Shown piece by piece: positions 1 to 6,824 of a stretch of DNA of 7,049 nt. The notes beneath the pieces are model-generated. The model did not search any database and had not been told where the DNA came from. It saw only the letters and a list, made by a program, of their open reading frames with translations. The position numbers and the translations under genes were made by a program. This DNA comes from Dysgonomonas sp. (GTDB taxonomy: Bacteria > Bacteroidota > Bacteroidia > Bacteroidales > Dysgonomonadaceae), in NCBI GenBank assembly GCA_003523545.1, contig DQAM01000300.1, positions 1,822 through 8,870 on the forward strand. The letters are read 5' to 3'. How positions within the stretch are numbered: position 1 is the stretch's first letter; each line of letters opens with the position of its first letter.

Positions 1-1
1 T

Positions 2-775
2 ATCAAAGATGCAAACCCGGCCCTATTTATTGCGATGGGTATTTTTGCATTGGCTTTCATTGTTCTTTCATTGGTAAGCATTCCTGAACCGAACCTGATT
101 CAGAAAGATTCGACTGTTAAAAACGACCACAGCGCTTTATCTTTCCGCCACTTTATATTAGGAGCAGTTGCTATCTTCCTTTATGTAGGTGTAGAAGTAG
201 GTATTCCTAATATTGCCAATCTTTTCATGACTTCATCTACAGGAGAAGGTGGAGCCGGAATCGATACTACAGTAGCCGGAACAGTAGTCGGAACATATTG
301 GTTCCTTATGTTAATCGGACGTCTTGTCGGTGCATCTGTAGGTGCTAAAGTATCAAGTAAGTCTATGTTGACATTTGCCTCAGGCCTTGGACTTGTATTC
401 ATACTTCTGGCAATTTTCAGCCCGGTAGATTCTACTGTAAGCATGCCTGTATTCCAGTCTGATATTTCATTCGGTATGGCTCAGGTACCTATTAGTGTTA
501 TGTTTCTTGTTCTTTGCGGTCTTTGTACTTCCATCATGTGGGGTGGTATTTTCAACCTGGCTGTCGAAGGTCTTGGAAAATACACAGAAGCAGCTTCGGG
601 TATCTTCATGGTGATGGTTTGCGGTGGAGGTATTCTTCCTCTTATCCAGGGTGCAGTAGCCGACTCTGTAAGCTATCTGTCAAGTTACTGGGTAATCGTT
701 ATCGCATTGGCATTCTTACTTTATTATGCTTTGATAGGGTCTAAAAATGTAAATAAAGACATTCCTGTTGAATAA
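2..775 (+). CDS. MFS sugar:H+ symporter, FHS family (fucose/glucose/galactose permease-like), C-terminal part
   Basis: This is the C-terminal 257 residues of an inner-membrane major facilitator transporter; the frame is open to the left edge, so the start lies outside the window. The ATG at 35 falls inside a membrane helix (IAMGIFALAFIVLSLVSI) and is not the real start. About seven hydrophobic segments are visible, which fits TM6 plus the C-terminal six-helix half. Family-like features are the helix carrying FLYVGVEVGIPN, the GRLVGA segment, and a late block with NLAVEGLGKYTEAASGI followed by GGGILPLIQGAVAD. The last block closely resembles the FucP/GluP proteins of the fucose:H+ symporter family, which are usually about 410-440 aa, so roughly 60% is present. 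The role inferred is proton-coupled uptake of a hexose or deoxyhexose; the exact sugar cannot be read from this half. The gene ends in TAA followed directly by another TAA, then a strong hairpin terminator. Family is confident, substrate is not. Confidence 0.88.
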   Translation: MKDANPALFIAMGIFALAFIVLSLVSIPEPNLIQKDSTVKNDHSALSFRHFILGAVAIFLYVGVEVGIPNIANLFMTSSTGEGGAGIDTTVAGTVVGTYWFLMLIGRLVGASVGAKVSSKSMLTFASGLGLVFILLAIFSPVDSTVSMPVFQSDISFGMAQVPISVMFLVLCGLCTSIMWGGIFNLAVEGLGKYTEAASGIFMVMVCGGGILPLIQGAVADSVSYLSSYWVIVIALAFLLYYALIGSKNVNKDIPVE

Positions 776-797
776 TAAACACACTTAATAAGATACA

Positions 798-830
798 AAA
801 AGACCGGTTCTAAATTAGAACCGGTCTTTT
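798..830. terminator. Bidirectional intrinsic terminator between convergent genes
   Basis: A perfect 15-bp inverted repeat (798-812 pairing with 816-830) with a 3-nt loop. The GC-rich core GACCGGTTC is flanked by A/T arms, so either strand yields a stem followed by U residues (TTTT on plus, TTTTT on minus). It lies 22 bp after the transporter stop and 26 bp beyond the 3' end of the minus-strand flavin enzyme gene, so it can serve both. Confidence 0.93.
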
Positions 831-856
831 CGTATTATATATCTAGATTAAATATA

Positions 857-1921
857 TCAGGACATAGTTTTACCAAACTCAGCTTTCAGGTTAGCTATCA
901 CTTCTCTCACACTCGATATCTTTTGAGTAAGATGCACATTCATACCCGAAAAAGCATATCCTTTTTTCAGATTTCCTTTCGCAGCCTGATAAAGAGCCTG
1001 AACTATACAATAAGGGCTTTTCTCGTAATTACATGTTTTGATACAGTGAAACGGACAAGATTTGGGTTTTTCTTTTCCTTCCGCCACACTCTTTATAAAC
1101 TCTCCGTCAATAGCCCTTCCCGGCATTCCAACCGGGCTCTGGATAATGCGCAGATCCTCTTTGCGGGCATCCACAAACACTTTCTTGAATTCTGAGGATG
1201 CATCACACTCTTCGGTAGTTACAAATATGGTTCCCATCTGTACACCCGCAACGCCCATATCCATAAAATGGCGTATATCCTCGCCTGTTGTAATACCTCC
1301 GGCTACAATCACGGGTATTCTCTTTTCTGATTTATAATTAGATGTTATTTCGAGTACCTCCGGAACAATCTGTTCAAGAGAATAATTTTCATCATTCAAC
1401 TGGTCTACCTTGAATCCTAAATGCCCCCCGGCCTTCGGCCCTTCAATTACGATAGCATCAGGAAGGTAATTATAGTTATTTTTCCATTTCTCACAAATTA
1501 TCTTAGCTGCACGTGAAGAAGAAACTATAGGAACAAGCTTGGTCTCACTTTCCTGCGTAAGATATGACGGTAAATCGAATGGCAGGCCTGCTCCTGCAAA
1601 GATAACATCTACTTTTTCAGCAATAGATGTTCTCACCATATCTGCATAGTTGGTCAAAGCAACCATTATATTGACCCCGATAACTCCTCTGGTTTTTTCT
1701 TTTGCCTTACGTAATTCTTCTTTTAGTCCGTAAATACATTTGCTCAAATAGTCTCCGGGCGATTTGTGATAAATCAGTCCCAATCCAGCACAGGATATTA
1801 CTCCTACTCCTCCTTCATTGGCAACCGCAGATGCCAAGCCTGATAAAGAAACACCAACTCCCATACCTCCCTGGATAATGGGCAGTTTAATTTCTAAATC
1901 TCCTAAAAAAAATGATTTCAT
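857..1921 (-). CDS. FMN-dependent nitronate monooxygenase / FabK-like oxidoreductase (2-nitropropane dioxygenase family)
   Basis: A 354-aa soluble TIM-barrel flavoprotein. The N-terminus has the family opening PIIQGGMGVGVS (residues 14-25). The conserved IEGPKAGGHLGF (159-170) contains His167, at the position of the catalytic histidine of nitronate monooxygenases. VIVAGGITTGEDI (204-216) and GVAGVQMGTIF (223-233) form the FMN-phosphate site, and SPVGMPGRAIDGEF (262-275) is another family block. Known members oxidise alkyl nitronates or, as FabK, reduce enoyl-ACP; which applies here cannot be decided from sequence. After the barrel comes a tail with Cys289, Cys293, Cys297 and Cys305 (CX3CX3CX7C), then a segment ending YAFSGMNVH; I recall this tail from a longer anaerobe-associated subgroup, and it may bind metal or Fe-S. 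The ATG at 1921 puts the FMN motif at the usual distance from the N-terminus. The gene is apparently monocistronic, divergent from the acyltransferase gene and convergent with the transporter. Confidence 0.9.
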   Translation of the reverse strand: MKSFFLGDLEIKLPIIQGGMGVGVSLSGLASAVANEGGVGVISCAGLGLIYHKSPGDYLSKCIYGLKEELRKAKEKTRGVIGVNIMVALTNYADMVRTSIAEKVDVIFAGAGLPFDLPSYLTQESETKLVPIVSSSRAAKIICEKWKNNYNYLPDAIVIEGPKAGGHLGFKVDQLNDENYSLEQIVPEVLEITSNYKSEKRIPVIVAGGITTGEDIRHFMDMGVAGVQMGTIFVTTEECDASSEFKKVFVDARKEDLRIIQSPVGMPGRAIDGEFIKSVAEGKEKPKSCPFHCIKTCNYEKSPYCIVQALYQAAKGNLKKGYAFSGMNVHLTQKISSVREVIANLKAEFGKTMS

Positions 1922-1963
1922 ATGTAAAAATGTATATATGTATAAAAACGTCTGCCTATATTT

Positions 1964-2014
1964 CTCTTTGGCATTATTACCTGCAAAGAGGCACTTTAAC
2001 CATATGTGTTAAAG
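1964..2014. repeat. Two adjacent short inverted repeats upstream of the flavin oxidoreductase gene
   Basis: The first repeat is CTCTTTG (1964-1970) pairing with CAAAGAG (1984-1990) over a 13-nt spacer. The second is CTTTAAC (1994-2000) pairing with GTTAAAG (2008-2014) over a 7-nt spacer. Both pairings are exact and lie 43-93 bp upstream of the minus-strand ATG. They could be an operator or a hairpin pair in the mRNA leader. Seven-base arms in AT-rich DNA can also arise by chance, so function is only a suggestion. Confidence 0.35.
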
Positions 2015-2193
2015 CTATCTTATTTGAGATTGCACTATAAAAATCAGAAATTTAATCCGGATGAACGATCCTTGATGATTTTACCCTCTGGAAAACAAGA
2101 AGAATAACTACCTTATAAAACTTTCAGTAAAGAAATATGACTAAATTATCTCACTAATTAGTTACAAACTTAACTATTTTAGCTGAAACTTCT

Positions 2194-2201
2194 TATCTTT
2201 A
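2194..2201 (+). promoter_or_regulatory. Candidate -7 promoter element for the acyltransferase gene
   Basis: TATCTTTA matches the Bacteroidota -7 consensus TAnnTTTG except for the last base. No clear TTG -33 element lies 19-21 bp upstream. If used, transcription would start near 2208 and give a leader of about 105 nt. The palindrome at 2153-2162 would lie just upstream of the -33 region. Confidence 0.3.
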
Positions 2202-2312
2202 CGGCAAATTATTTATCCTAAAAATGCACCTTTTCATTAAAAACCTGATTATCTGACAAATATATAATCATAATAATATCTAATTAAAATATATTCACAG
2301 AATCCGATTAAA

Positions 2313-3044
2313 ATGGAAAAAATACTATCATATCCTCTATCCATTATATATTATCTAGTCTTTGGTCTTATTCTCATTATTTTTCATCCGATTCAATGGG
2401 TCTGTTTTAATCTTTTCGGTTATGAGGCGCATAAAAAAAGCGTCGATATGCTTGACTTCTTCCTGGTTATAAGCACATATATACTAGGTACCCGATACAA
2501 GATAGAGAATCTGGAAAGCCTTCCAACGGGCATCCCCCTGATTATCGTTGCCAATCACCAAAGCCTCTACGATATACCTGCTATTATCTGGTTTATGAGA
2601 AAAGTCCATCCGAAGTTTATAAGTAAAATAGAGCTTGCGAAAGGGATTCCAAGCATATCTTACAACCTCAATCATGGAGGGTCTGTCGTGATCGACCGGA
2701 AAGATGCTAAACAATCTTTATCAGCAATTAAAAAAGTAGCGGAATACATCGAGAAAAACAAGCGTTCTGTTGTGATATTTCCCGAAGGGACGAGAAGCAG
2801 AACGGGAAAACCTAAAAAATTTCAGGAAAACGGTTTGAAAATACTTTGCAAGTATTCACCTTCGGCTTATATAGTACCTGTTACTATTAACAATTCGTGG
2901 AAAATGACCAAGTGGGGAGCTTTTCCATTGGGATTGGGAAATAAACTAATCTTCACCATACACACACCATTTTCTACAAAAGGGTTAAAATTTCAGGAAA
3001 TCATGGAGCGCACGGAAACTGTTGTAACTGGGAGTATTCAATAA
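2313..3044 (+). CDS. plsC: 1-acyl-sn-glycerol-3-phosphate acyltransferase (PlsC-type lysophospholipid acyltransferase)
   Basis: A 243-aa membrane-associated acyltransferase that adds the second acyl chain to lysophosphatidic acid, giving phosphatidic acid for phospholipid synthesis. The N-terminus is a hydrophobic anchor (about residues 6-34). Four family motifs appear in order: NHQSLYD (81-87), the catalytic HX4D with His82 and Asp87; GGSVVIDR (122-129); FPEGTRSR (156-163), which binds the glycerol phosphate; and the proline motif YIVPVTINNSW (186-196). Length matches typical PlsC proteins of about 240-250 aa. The ATG at 2313 follows an A-rich stretch without a Shine-Dalgarno sequence, normal for this phylum, and gives a complete N-terminal anchor. 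No partner gene follows; the hairpin at 3088 closes the unit. A related lipid acyltransferase, such as one acting on ornithine lipids, cannot be excluded, but the motif set and size favour PlsC. Confidence 0.9.
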   Translation: MEKILSYPLSIIYYLVFGLILIIFHPIQWVCFNLFGYEAHKKSVDMLDFFLVISTYILGTRYKIENLESLPTGIPLIIVANHQSLYDIPAIIWFMRKVHPKFISKIELAKGIPSISYNLNHGGSVVIDRKDAKQSLSAIKKVAEYIEKNKRSVVIFPEGTRSRTGKPKKFQENGLKILCKYSPSAYIVPVTINNSWKMTKWGAFPLGLGNKLIFTIHTPFSTKGLKFQEIMERTETVVTGSIQ

Positions 3045-3087
3045 GCCCATAATGCATACAACTAAATTTTGGTTATTCATCAAATAA

Positions 3088-3116
3088 AAAAGATCGTTTC
3101 ACTGAAACGATCTTTT
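3088..3116. terminator. Bidirectional intrinsic terminator between plsC and parE
   Basis: A perfect 13-bp inverted repeat (3088-3100 with 3104-3116) around a 3-nt loop ACT. The core is GATCGTTTC and the arms end in A and T runs. The minus-strand transcript gets the better U-tract (TTTTTT), so it is probably the parE terminator as well as that of plsC. Confidence 0.9.
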
Positions 3117-3131
3117 ACATATCATATATAG

Positions 3132-3209
3132 TATAGCTTAATCTTCTACCGGAATCAGATTATCGATGATATAGCTTAATCTTCTACCGGAATCAGATTA
3201 TCGATGATA
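3132..3209. repeat. Perfect 38-bp tandem duplication over the 3' end of parE
   Basis: Bases 3132-3171 are identical to 3170-3209, which gives a 38-bp unit present just over twice. The unit covers the last codons of parE (the end of [10 protein letters not shown]), its TAA stop, and a few bases beyond. Reading along the gene, the stop in the first copy (3176-3178) ends the protein, so the second copy lies in the 3' untranslated region between the stop and the terminator. Because 38 is not a multiple of 3, the extra copy would shift the frame if the first stop were lost. Perfect identity suggests a recent duplication, or an assembly artefact. Confidence 0.95.
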
Positions 3210-5029
3210 AAGACCTGACGCTCGGGAGTATTCTTTCCCATGTAAAAGTTAAGCATCTCTTTTACCAGGTCTTCCTTTTTCATAGTTACTTTATCCAGAC
3301 GCATATCCTTGCCGATAAAATTACGGAACTCATCGGGAGAAATCTCTCCCAAACCTTTAAAACGCGTAATCTCGGGATTAGGAGATAATTTCTTAATCGC
3401 TTCGATACGTTCTTCTTCCGTATAACAATAAATCGTTTCTTTCTTATTACGCACACGGAATAGAGGTGTTTGCAAAATATATACGTGATTCTTTTTAATA
3501 AGATCTGGAAAAAACTGGAGAAAGAATGTCAGCAGCAACAAGCGGATATGCATACCGTCTGTATCTGCATCTGTCGCTATAATGACTTTATTGTAACGTA
3601 GCCCATCCAATCCGTCTTCGATGTTCAAAGCCGCCTGAAGAAGGTTAAATTCCTCATTTTCATAAACGATTTTCTTCGTCAACCCATAACTGTTCAGGGG
3701 CTTACCTCTCAGACTGAATACAGCCTGAAGATTAGGATTACGGCTTTTTGTAATAGAACCGCTCGCAGAATCCCCTTCCGTTATGAAAATACACGTATCA
3801 TCGAGATTATCACCTTTAGCATCATTATAATGAATACGGCAGTCCCTAAGTTTTTTATTATGAAGGTTAGCCTTCTTAGCCCTTTCGCGGGCTAATTTAG
3901 TGACACCAGCAATGGCTTTACGCTCTTTTTCAGATTCGAGGATCTTCTTTAAAAGATTTTCGGAAGTTTCGGCATCTTTGTGGAGATAATTATCCAATTC
4001 CTTTTTTATAAAGTCTCCTATAAATTTCTGTACAGAAGGTCCTCCCGGCCCCATATCTTTTGAGCCTAGCTTTGTCTTGGTCTGAGACTCAAAAACAGGC
4101 TCTTCTACTTTTATGCTTATAGCAGCGACTATCCCGCTGCGGATATCTGCATAATCGAAGTTCTTATTGTAATATTCTTTTATAACGCGCGAAACGGTTT
4201 CCCTGAATGCGGACTGATGTGTACCTCCCTGGGTTGTATGCTGTCCGTTCACGAACGAATAATATTCCTCGCCGTATTGGTTAGTATGCGTAATTACAAC
4301 CTCTATATCTTCATCTTTCAAATGTATGATCGGATACAAAGGATCGGATGTCATGTTTTCATTCAACAGATCGACCAGACCGTTTTTGGAAAAGAATTTT
4401 TTCCCATTGTAATGTATCGTCAAACCTGTATTCAGGAAAACATAATTTTTTAACAGGCTTTCGACATATTCGTCCCTGTACTGGTAATCTGTAAATATGG
4501 TATTGTCAGGAATAAACTCGATTAAAGTACCATTAGCCTCTGTCGTTTTTTCTTTTTTGGATTCGTTTGTAACGATAGCCTTACTGTATTCGACAGAAGT
4601 AGTCTCCCCTTCGCGGAAGGCCTGAATCTTAAAATAACTTGAAAGGGCATTCACAGCCTTAATCCCTACCCCATTGAGACCTACCGATTTTTTGAACGCT
4701 TTAGAATCGTATTTTGCCCCTGTATTCATTTTTGAGGAGACGTCTTTCACTTTACCTAAAGGCACACCACGGCCATGGTCGCGTACACGCACAGCTCCCT
4801 CATTTATCGACACCTCTACAGCCTTACCGAATCCCATCATGTATTCATCGATGGAATTGTCCAATACTTCTTTTAATAGTACATATATACCATCATCGGC
4901 AGAAGAACCGTCCCCCAGTTTACCGATATACATACCCGGACGCCGGCGGATATGCTCCTGCCAGTCCAGGGTTCTTATATCATCGTCTGAATAGTTGCCA
5001 TCCGGCAAATTCATCTCTAAATCTTCCAT
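3176..5029 (-). CDS. parE: DNA topoisomerase IV subunit B (ATPase subunit)
   Basis: A 617-aa ATPase subunit of the type II topoisomerase that unlinks daughter chromosomes together with ParC. The GHKL ATPase domain shows EVLDNSIDE (54-62, catalytic Glu54 and Mg-binding Asn58), DHGRGVP (84-90) and [14 protein letters not shown] (117-130). The transducer domain has QTKTKLG (316-322) with the ATP-contacting lysine. The Toprim domain has EGDSASG (418-424) and [10 protein letters not shown] (487-496), followed by RFKGLGE (556-562). The opening [27 protein letters not shown] fits Bacteroidota ParE and not GyrB. The frame extends upstream to a TTG at 5068, but that TTG is part of the -7 promoter box TATCTTTG, so a transcript from this promoter would lack it; the ATG at 5029 (MEDLEMN) is chosen, with the ATG at 5014 as a less likely alternative. 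No parC is next to it; it must lie elsewhere. The stop region carries a 38-bp duplication that leaves the protein intact. Confidence 0.93.
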   Translation of the reverse strand: MEDLEMNLPDGNYSDDDIRTLDWQEHIRRRPGMYIGKLGDGSSADDGIYVLLKEVLDNSIDEYMMGFGKAVEVSINEGAVRVRDHGRGVPLGKVKDVSSKMNTGAKYDSKAFKKSVGLNGVGIKAVNALSSYFKIQAFREGETTSVEYSKAIVTNESKKEKTTEANGTLIEFIPDNTIFTDYQYRDEYVESLLKNYVFLNTGLTIHYNGKKFFSKNGLVDLLNENMTSDPLYPIIHLKDEDIEVVITHTNQYGEEYYSFVNGQHTTQGGTHQSAFRETVSRVIKEYYNKNFDYADIRSGIVAAISIKVEEPVFESQTKTKLGSKDMGPGGPSVQKFIGDFIKKELDNYLHKDAETSENLLKKILESEKERKAIAGVTKLARERAKKANLHNKKLRDCRIHYNDAKGDNLDDTCIFITEGDSASGSITKSRNPNLQAVFSLRGKPLNSYGLTKKIVYENEEFNLLQAALNIEDGLDGLRYNKVIIATDADTDGMHIRLLLLTFFLQFFPDLIKKNHVYILQTPLFRVRNKKETIYCYTEEERIEAIKKLSPNPEITRFKGLGEISPDEFRNFIGKDMRLDKVTMKKEDLVKEMLNFYMGKNTPERQVFIIDNLIPVED

Positions 5030-5065
5030 AAATTGTTTACGGGTAAAAAATAATTCGAATGTATA

Positions 5066-5096
5066 CAAAGATAGTATATTTTCAGGAAAAAATCAA
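5066..5096 (-). promoter_or_regulatory. parE promoter, Bacteroidota -33/-7 type
   Basis: On the minus strand the -7 box TATCTTTG (5066-5073) matches TAnnTTTG exactly. A TTG -33 element (5094-5096) sits upstream across a 20-bp spacer, within the usual range for this phylum. The start point would be near 5060, about 30 nt before the ATG at 5029. The -33 TTG shares two bases with the TGA stop of the preceding gene (5093-5095). Confidence 0.75.
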
Positions 5097-5581
5097 GTAT
5101 GTATTTTCTCTTCAAACAGCACATCTAGACCTAATACAGGAGTAGTTTTAAGAGTGATAATGTGGTTGATTTTATATGTACTTTTTTTATCCCTACATGA
5201 GGCAGACGTTCTGAGTTTGTATTCTTTTCCTTTCTCAAACCAGAGGTCGACATTTATGTAATAGGAAGGATATACACCATAGCGGGAACCGGGTCTGCTA
5301 TAATAAAAATAACACTGTACCTTGTGTGATCCTTCTTCGACAGCTAAAACCTCTTCTGTGTAATGTGCCTTTATCCGGTTCTGGTCCGGAACATACTCAC
5401 GGTCGATCGTAATACCTATCCCATCAGAATGAAGTATCGCATAATCCGGGAGCTTTTCTTTGATAAATGCAGTTACTTCTGCCCGTATTCTTTTTTGTCG
5501 TTTAAGCCGGTAAAGAATCCATATAAACAACACGGAAAATACTATCGCAAAAGAAATTACCATACTTTCGTCAAACCGCAT
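5093..5581 (-). CDS. Single-pass membrane protein of unknown function
   Basis: A 162-aa protein I do not recognise. Residues 8-25 form one hydrophobic helix (VISFAIVFSVLFIWILYR), followed by a basic stretch (RLKRQKRIR). By the positive-inside rule the rest of the protein should lie in the cytoplasm with the short N-terminus outside. There is no lipobox or cleavage site, so this looks like an anchor and not a secretion signal. The remaining 130 residues look like a compact alpha/beta domain: a short helix (VTAFIKEKL), then alternating hydrophobic and polar strands rich in aromatics (VQCYFYYSRPGSRYGVYPSYYINVDLWF). Two cysteines are present but no metal motif or catalytic signature. The gene starts 31 bp after the GNAT gene ends and is probably co-transcribed with it; only a one-mismatch -7 box (AAGCTTTG, 5590-5597) is seen in the gap. 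The ATG at 5563 is an alternative start but would trim the sequence before the helix. Confidence 0.75.
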   Translation of the reverse strand: MRFDESMVISFAIVFSVLFIWILYRLKRQKRIRAEVTAFIKEKLPDYAILHSDGIGITIDREYVPDQNRIKAHYTEEVLAVEEGSHKVQCYFYYSRPGSRYGVYPSYYINVDLWFEKGKEYKLRTSASCRDKKSTYKINHIITLKTTPVLGLDVLFEEKIHT

Positions 5582-5612
5582 ACCTTATACAAAGCTTATA
5601 AAAGCGACCAGA

Positions 5613-6743
5613 TTATAGTTTTTTTCTGTATGCCCTTCTCGTTTTATGATGTTCCGCATTAAAACCATCCCATTGGGCCGAAATCTTATTATTCATTTCC
5701 AACTCCGGATTGGTTTCTGCAAAACGGAAACCGCTCTTATGGGCAGAAGGTATAAAATCATTAAATATAAGAGCATTAACCCCTTTCCCCTGATAATCGG
5801 GTGATACTCCCATCAGCAATAAATCCAGTACTTTATTATTTTTTCCTTTCAAGGCTTTTATAAGGTGATACCATCCGGTGGGGAATAATTTACCTCTCGA
5901 CTTCTGTAATGCCAATGCGAGACTCGGTATACCTATACCAAACCCGACAACTTCATCGGTATCTTCTTGTACTATGATAGACACTACATCCCACCGGAGA
6001 AGCGGAACGTACATCTTAACGTAATGATCTATCTGCTTTTTAGTAAGAGGTACAAATCCATACAGGGGCGCGTATGCTCTATTTAATAAATTAAAAAGTT
6101 TATCCACATAGGGGGTAATCTGTTTAAAGCTCTTGAATTTCAGTATTTTCAATCCATATTTCTGAGATACAATCTGCGATATCCTCTGATGTCTCTCAGG
6201 TACGGCTTCCGGCACAGGAATATAATATTCGTGCCAGTCGACATCCTTTTCGAAACCTATGCGCTCGATCTGGTCCACATAATACGGAAAATTATATATA
6301 GTGGACATGGTCGCGATGCGGTCATATCCATATATTAAAAGCCCTTCTTTATCCAGATCGGTGAATCCCATAGGGCCATGGATAGTATCCATGCCTTTGC
6401 TTTTAGCCCATCTTTCAGCAGCGGAAAACAGGGCATCTACCACCTCATTATCATCGATAAAGTCTATAAACCCGAAACGGGCGCACTTTTGATTCCATAC
6501 TTCGTTCGACCTATGGTTAATTATAGCAGCTATACGCCCTACAACATCATTATCCCTAAATGCCAGGAAAAGCTGCTGTTCACAGAAATCAAATGCAGGG
6601 TTCTTATCCGGATTCAAGGTATCCATTTCGTCAAGTACAAGCGGCGGGACAAAATATGGATTATCTTTATATAATTCTATTGGAAATTTGACAAACTTCT
6701 TTCTTAGCGATTTATTATTTACTTCTACAATTTTTATTGACAT
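5613..6743 (-). CDS. GNAT-like two-domain acyltransferase family protein
   Basis: A 376-aa cytoplasmic protein with two regions resembling GNAT folds. In the N-terminal half, QLFLAFRDNDVVGRIAAIIN (57-76) resembles the central GNAT strands, and GPMGFTDLDKEGLLIYGYD (123-141) is a block I recall as conserved in this family. The C-terminal half has VVSIIVQEDTDEVVGFGIGIPSL (253-275), then LLLMGVSPDYQGKGVNALI (308-326), where Q-G-K-G corresponds to the acetyl-CoA pyrophosphate loop (Q/R-x-x-G-x-G/A), and FAETNPELEMNNKI (341-354). The loop is intact, so CoA or acyl-CoA binding is plausible, but the acceptor substrate is unknown. Proteins of this kind, about 370-390 aa, are common in Bacteroidota and usually annotated only as N-acetyltransferase or hypothetical. 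The ATG at 6743 lies 51 nt below a consensus -7 box. The downstream membrane protein gene follows after 31 bp, suggesting a joint transcript. Confidence 0.78.
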   Translation of the reverse strand: MSIKIVEVNNKSLRKKFVKFPIELYKDNPYFVPPLVLDEMDTLNPDKNPAFDFCEQQLFLAFRDNDVVGRIAAIINHRSNEVWNQKCARFGFIDFIDDNEVVDALFSAAERWAKSKGMDTIHGPMGFTDLDKEGLLIYGYDRIATMSTIYNFPYYVDQIERIGFEKDVDWHEYYIPVPEAVPERHQRISQIVSQKYGLKILKFKSFKQITPYVDKLFNLLNRAYAPLYGFVPLTKKQIDHYVKMYVPLLRWDVVSIIVQEDTDEVVGFGIGIPSLALALQKSRGKLFPTGWYHLIKALKGKNNKVLDLLLMGVSPDYQGKGVNALIFNDFIPSAHKSGFRFAETNPELEMNNKISAQWDGFNAEHHKTRRAYRKKL

Positions 6744-6794
6744 AGATTTTTATATCTAAATTTATCCCCGATCTTTACTCTTTGTTTCCGGCAA

Positions 6795-6821
6795 CAAATG
6801 TACTACTTTTTTAATTACCAA
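6795..6821 (-). promoter_or_regulatory. Candidate promoter for the GNAT-like gene
   Basis: On the minus strand TACATTTG (6795-6802) matches the -7 consensus TAnnTTTG exactly. A TTTTG whose TTG is at 6819-6821 could be the -33 element, but the spacer is 16 bp, shorter than the usual 19-21. It lies in the 81-bp gap between the NlpC/P60 stop and the GNAT ATG and would give a leader of about 45 nt. Confidence 0.5.
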
Positions 6822-6824
6822 AAC

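Larger units (their letters stand above)
1922..2312. other. 391-bp divergent intergenic region
   Basis: No convincing gene was found here on either strand. The stretch is very AT-rich and must hold the start signals of two divergent genes, the flavin oxidoreductase (minus) and the acyltransferase (plus). It contains two adjacent inverted repeats near the flavin gene (1964-2014), a 10-bp palindrome ACTAATTAGT (2153-2162), and a near-consensus -7 box for the plus strand (2194-2201). A TAnnTTTG match on minus at 2165-2172 (TAAGTTTG) has no partner -33 element and would leave a leader of about 240 nt, so it is not called. No riboswitch or tRNA fold was recognised. Confidence 0.6.

Noticed and set aside
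181..444. Minus-strand open frame of 87 aa inside the transporter gene
   Set aside because: It is antisense to well-conserved transmembrane coding sequence and resembles no protein family.
1905..1912. Run of eight A (eight T in the coding strand) at codons 4-6 of the flavin oxidoreductase gene, a possible slippage or phase-variation tract
   Set aside because: The frame is intact and the N-terminus fits the family; eight is short, and such runs are common in AT-rich genomes.
2040..2082. Imperfect hairpin with AAAATCA and TGATTTT arms, considered as a riboswitch or small RNA
   Set aside because: The arms are AT-only or nearly so, the loop is about 29 nt, and no known RNA fold was recognised.
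2165..2172. Minus-strand TAAGTTTG as a promoter for the flavin oxidoreductase gene
   Set aside because: No -33 element 19-21 bp upstream, and the leader would be about 240 nt; probably a chance match.
3176..5029. Possibility that the topoisomerase subunit is GyrB
   Set aside because: The N-terminal [20 protein letters not shown] form and the length of 617 aa match the ParE type of this phylum, not the RKRPAMYIGD form of GyrB.
4674..5031. Overlapping plus-strand open frames of about 105 aa opposite the parE N-terminal region
   Set aside because: They are antisense to a strongly conserved ATPase domain, show no protein-like features, and have no start signals.
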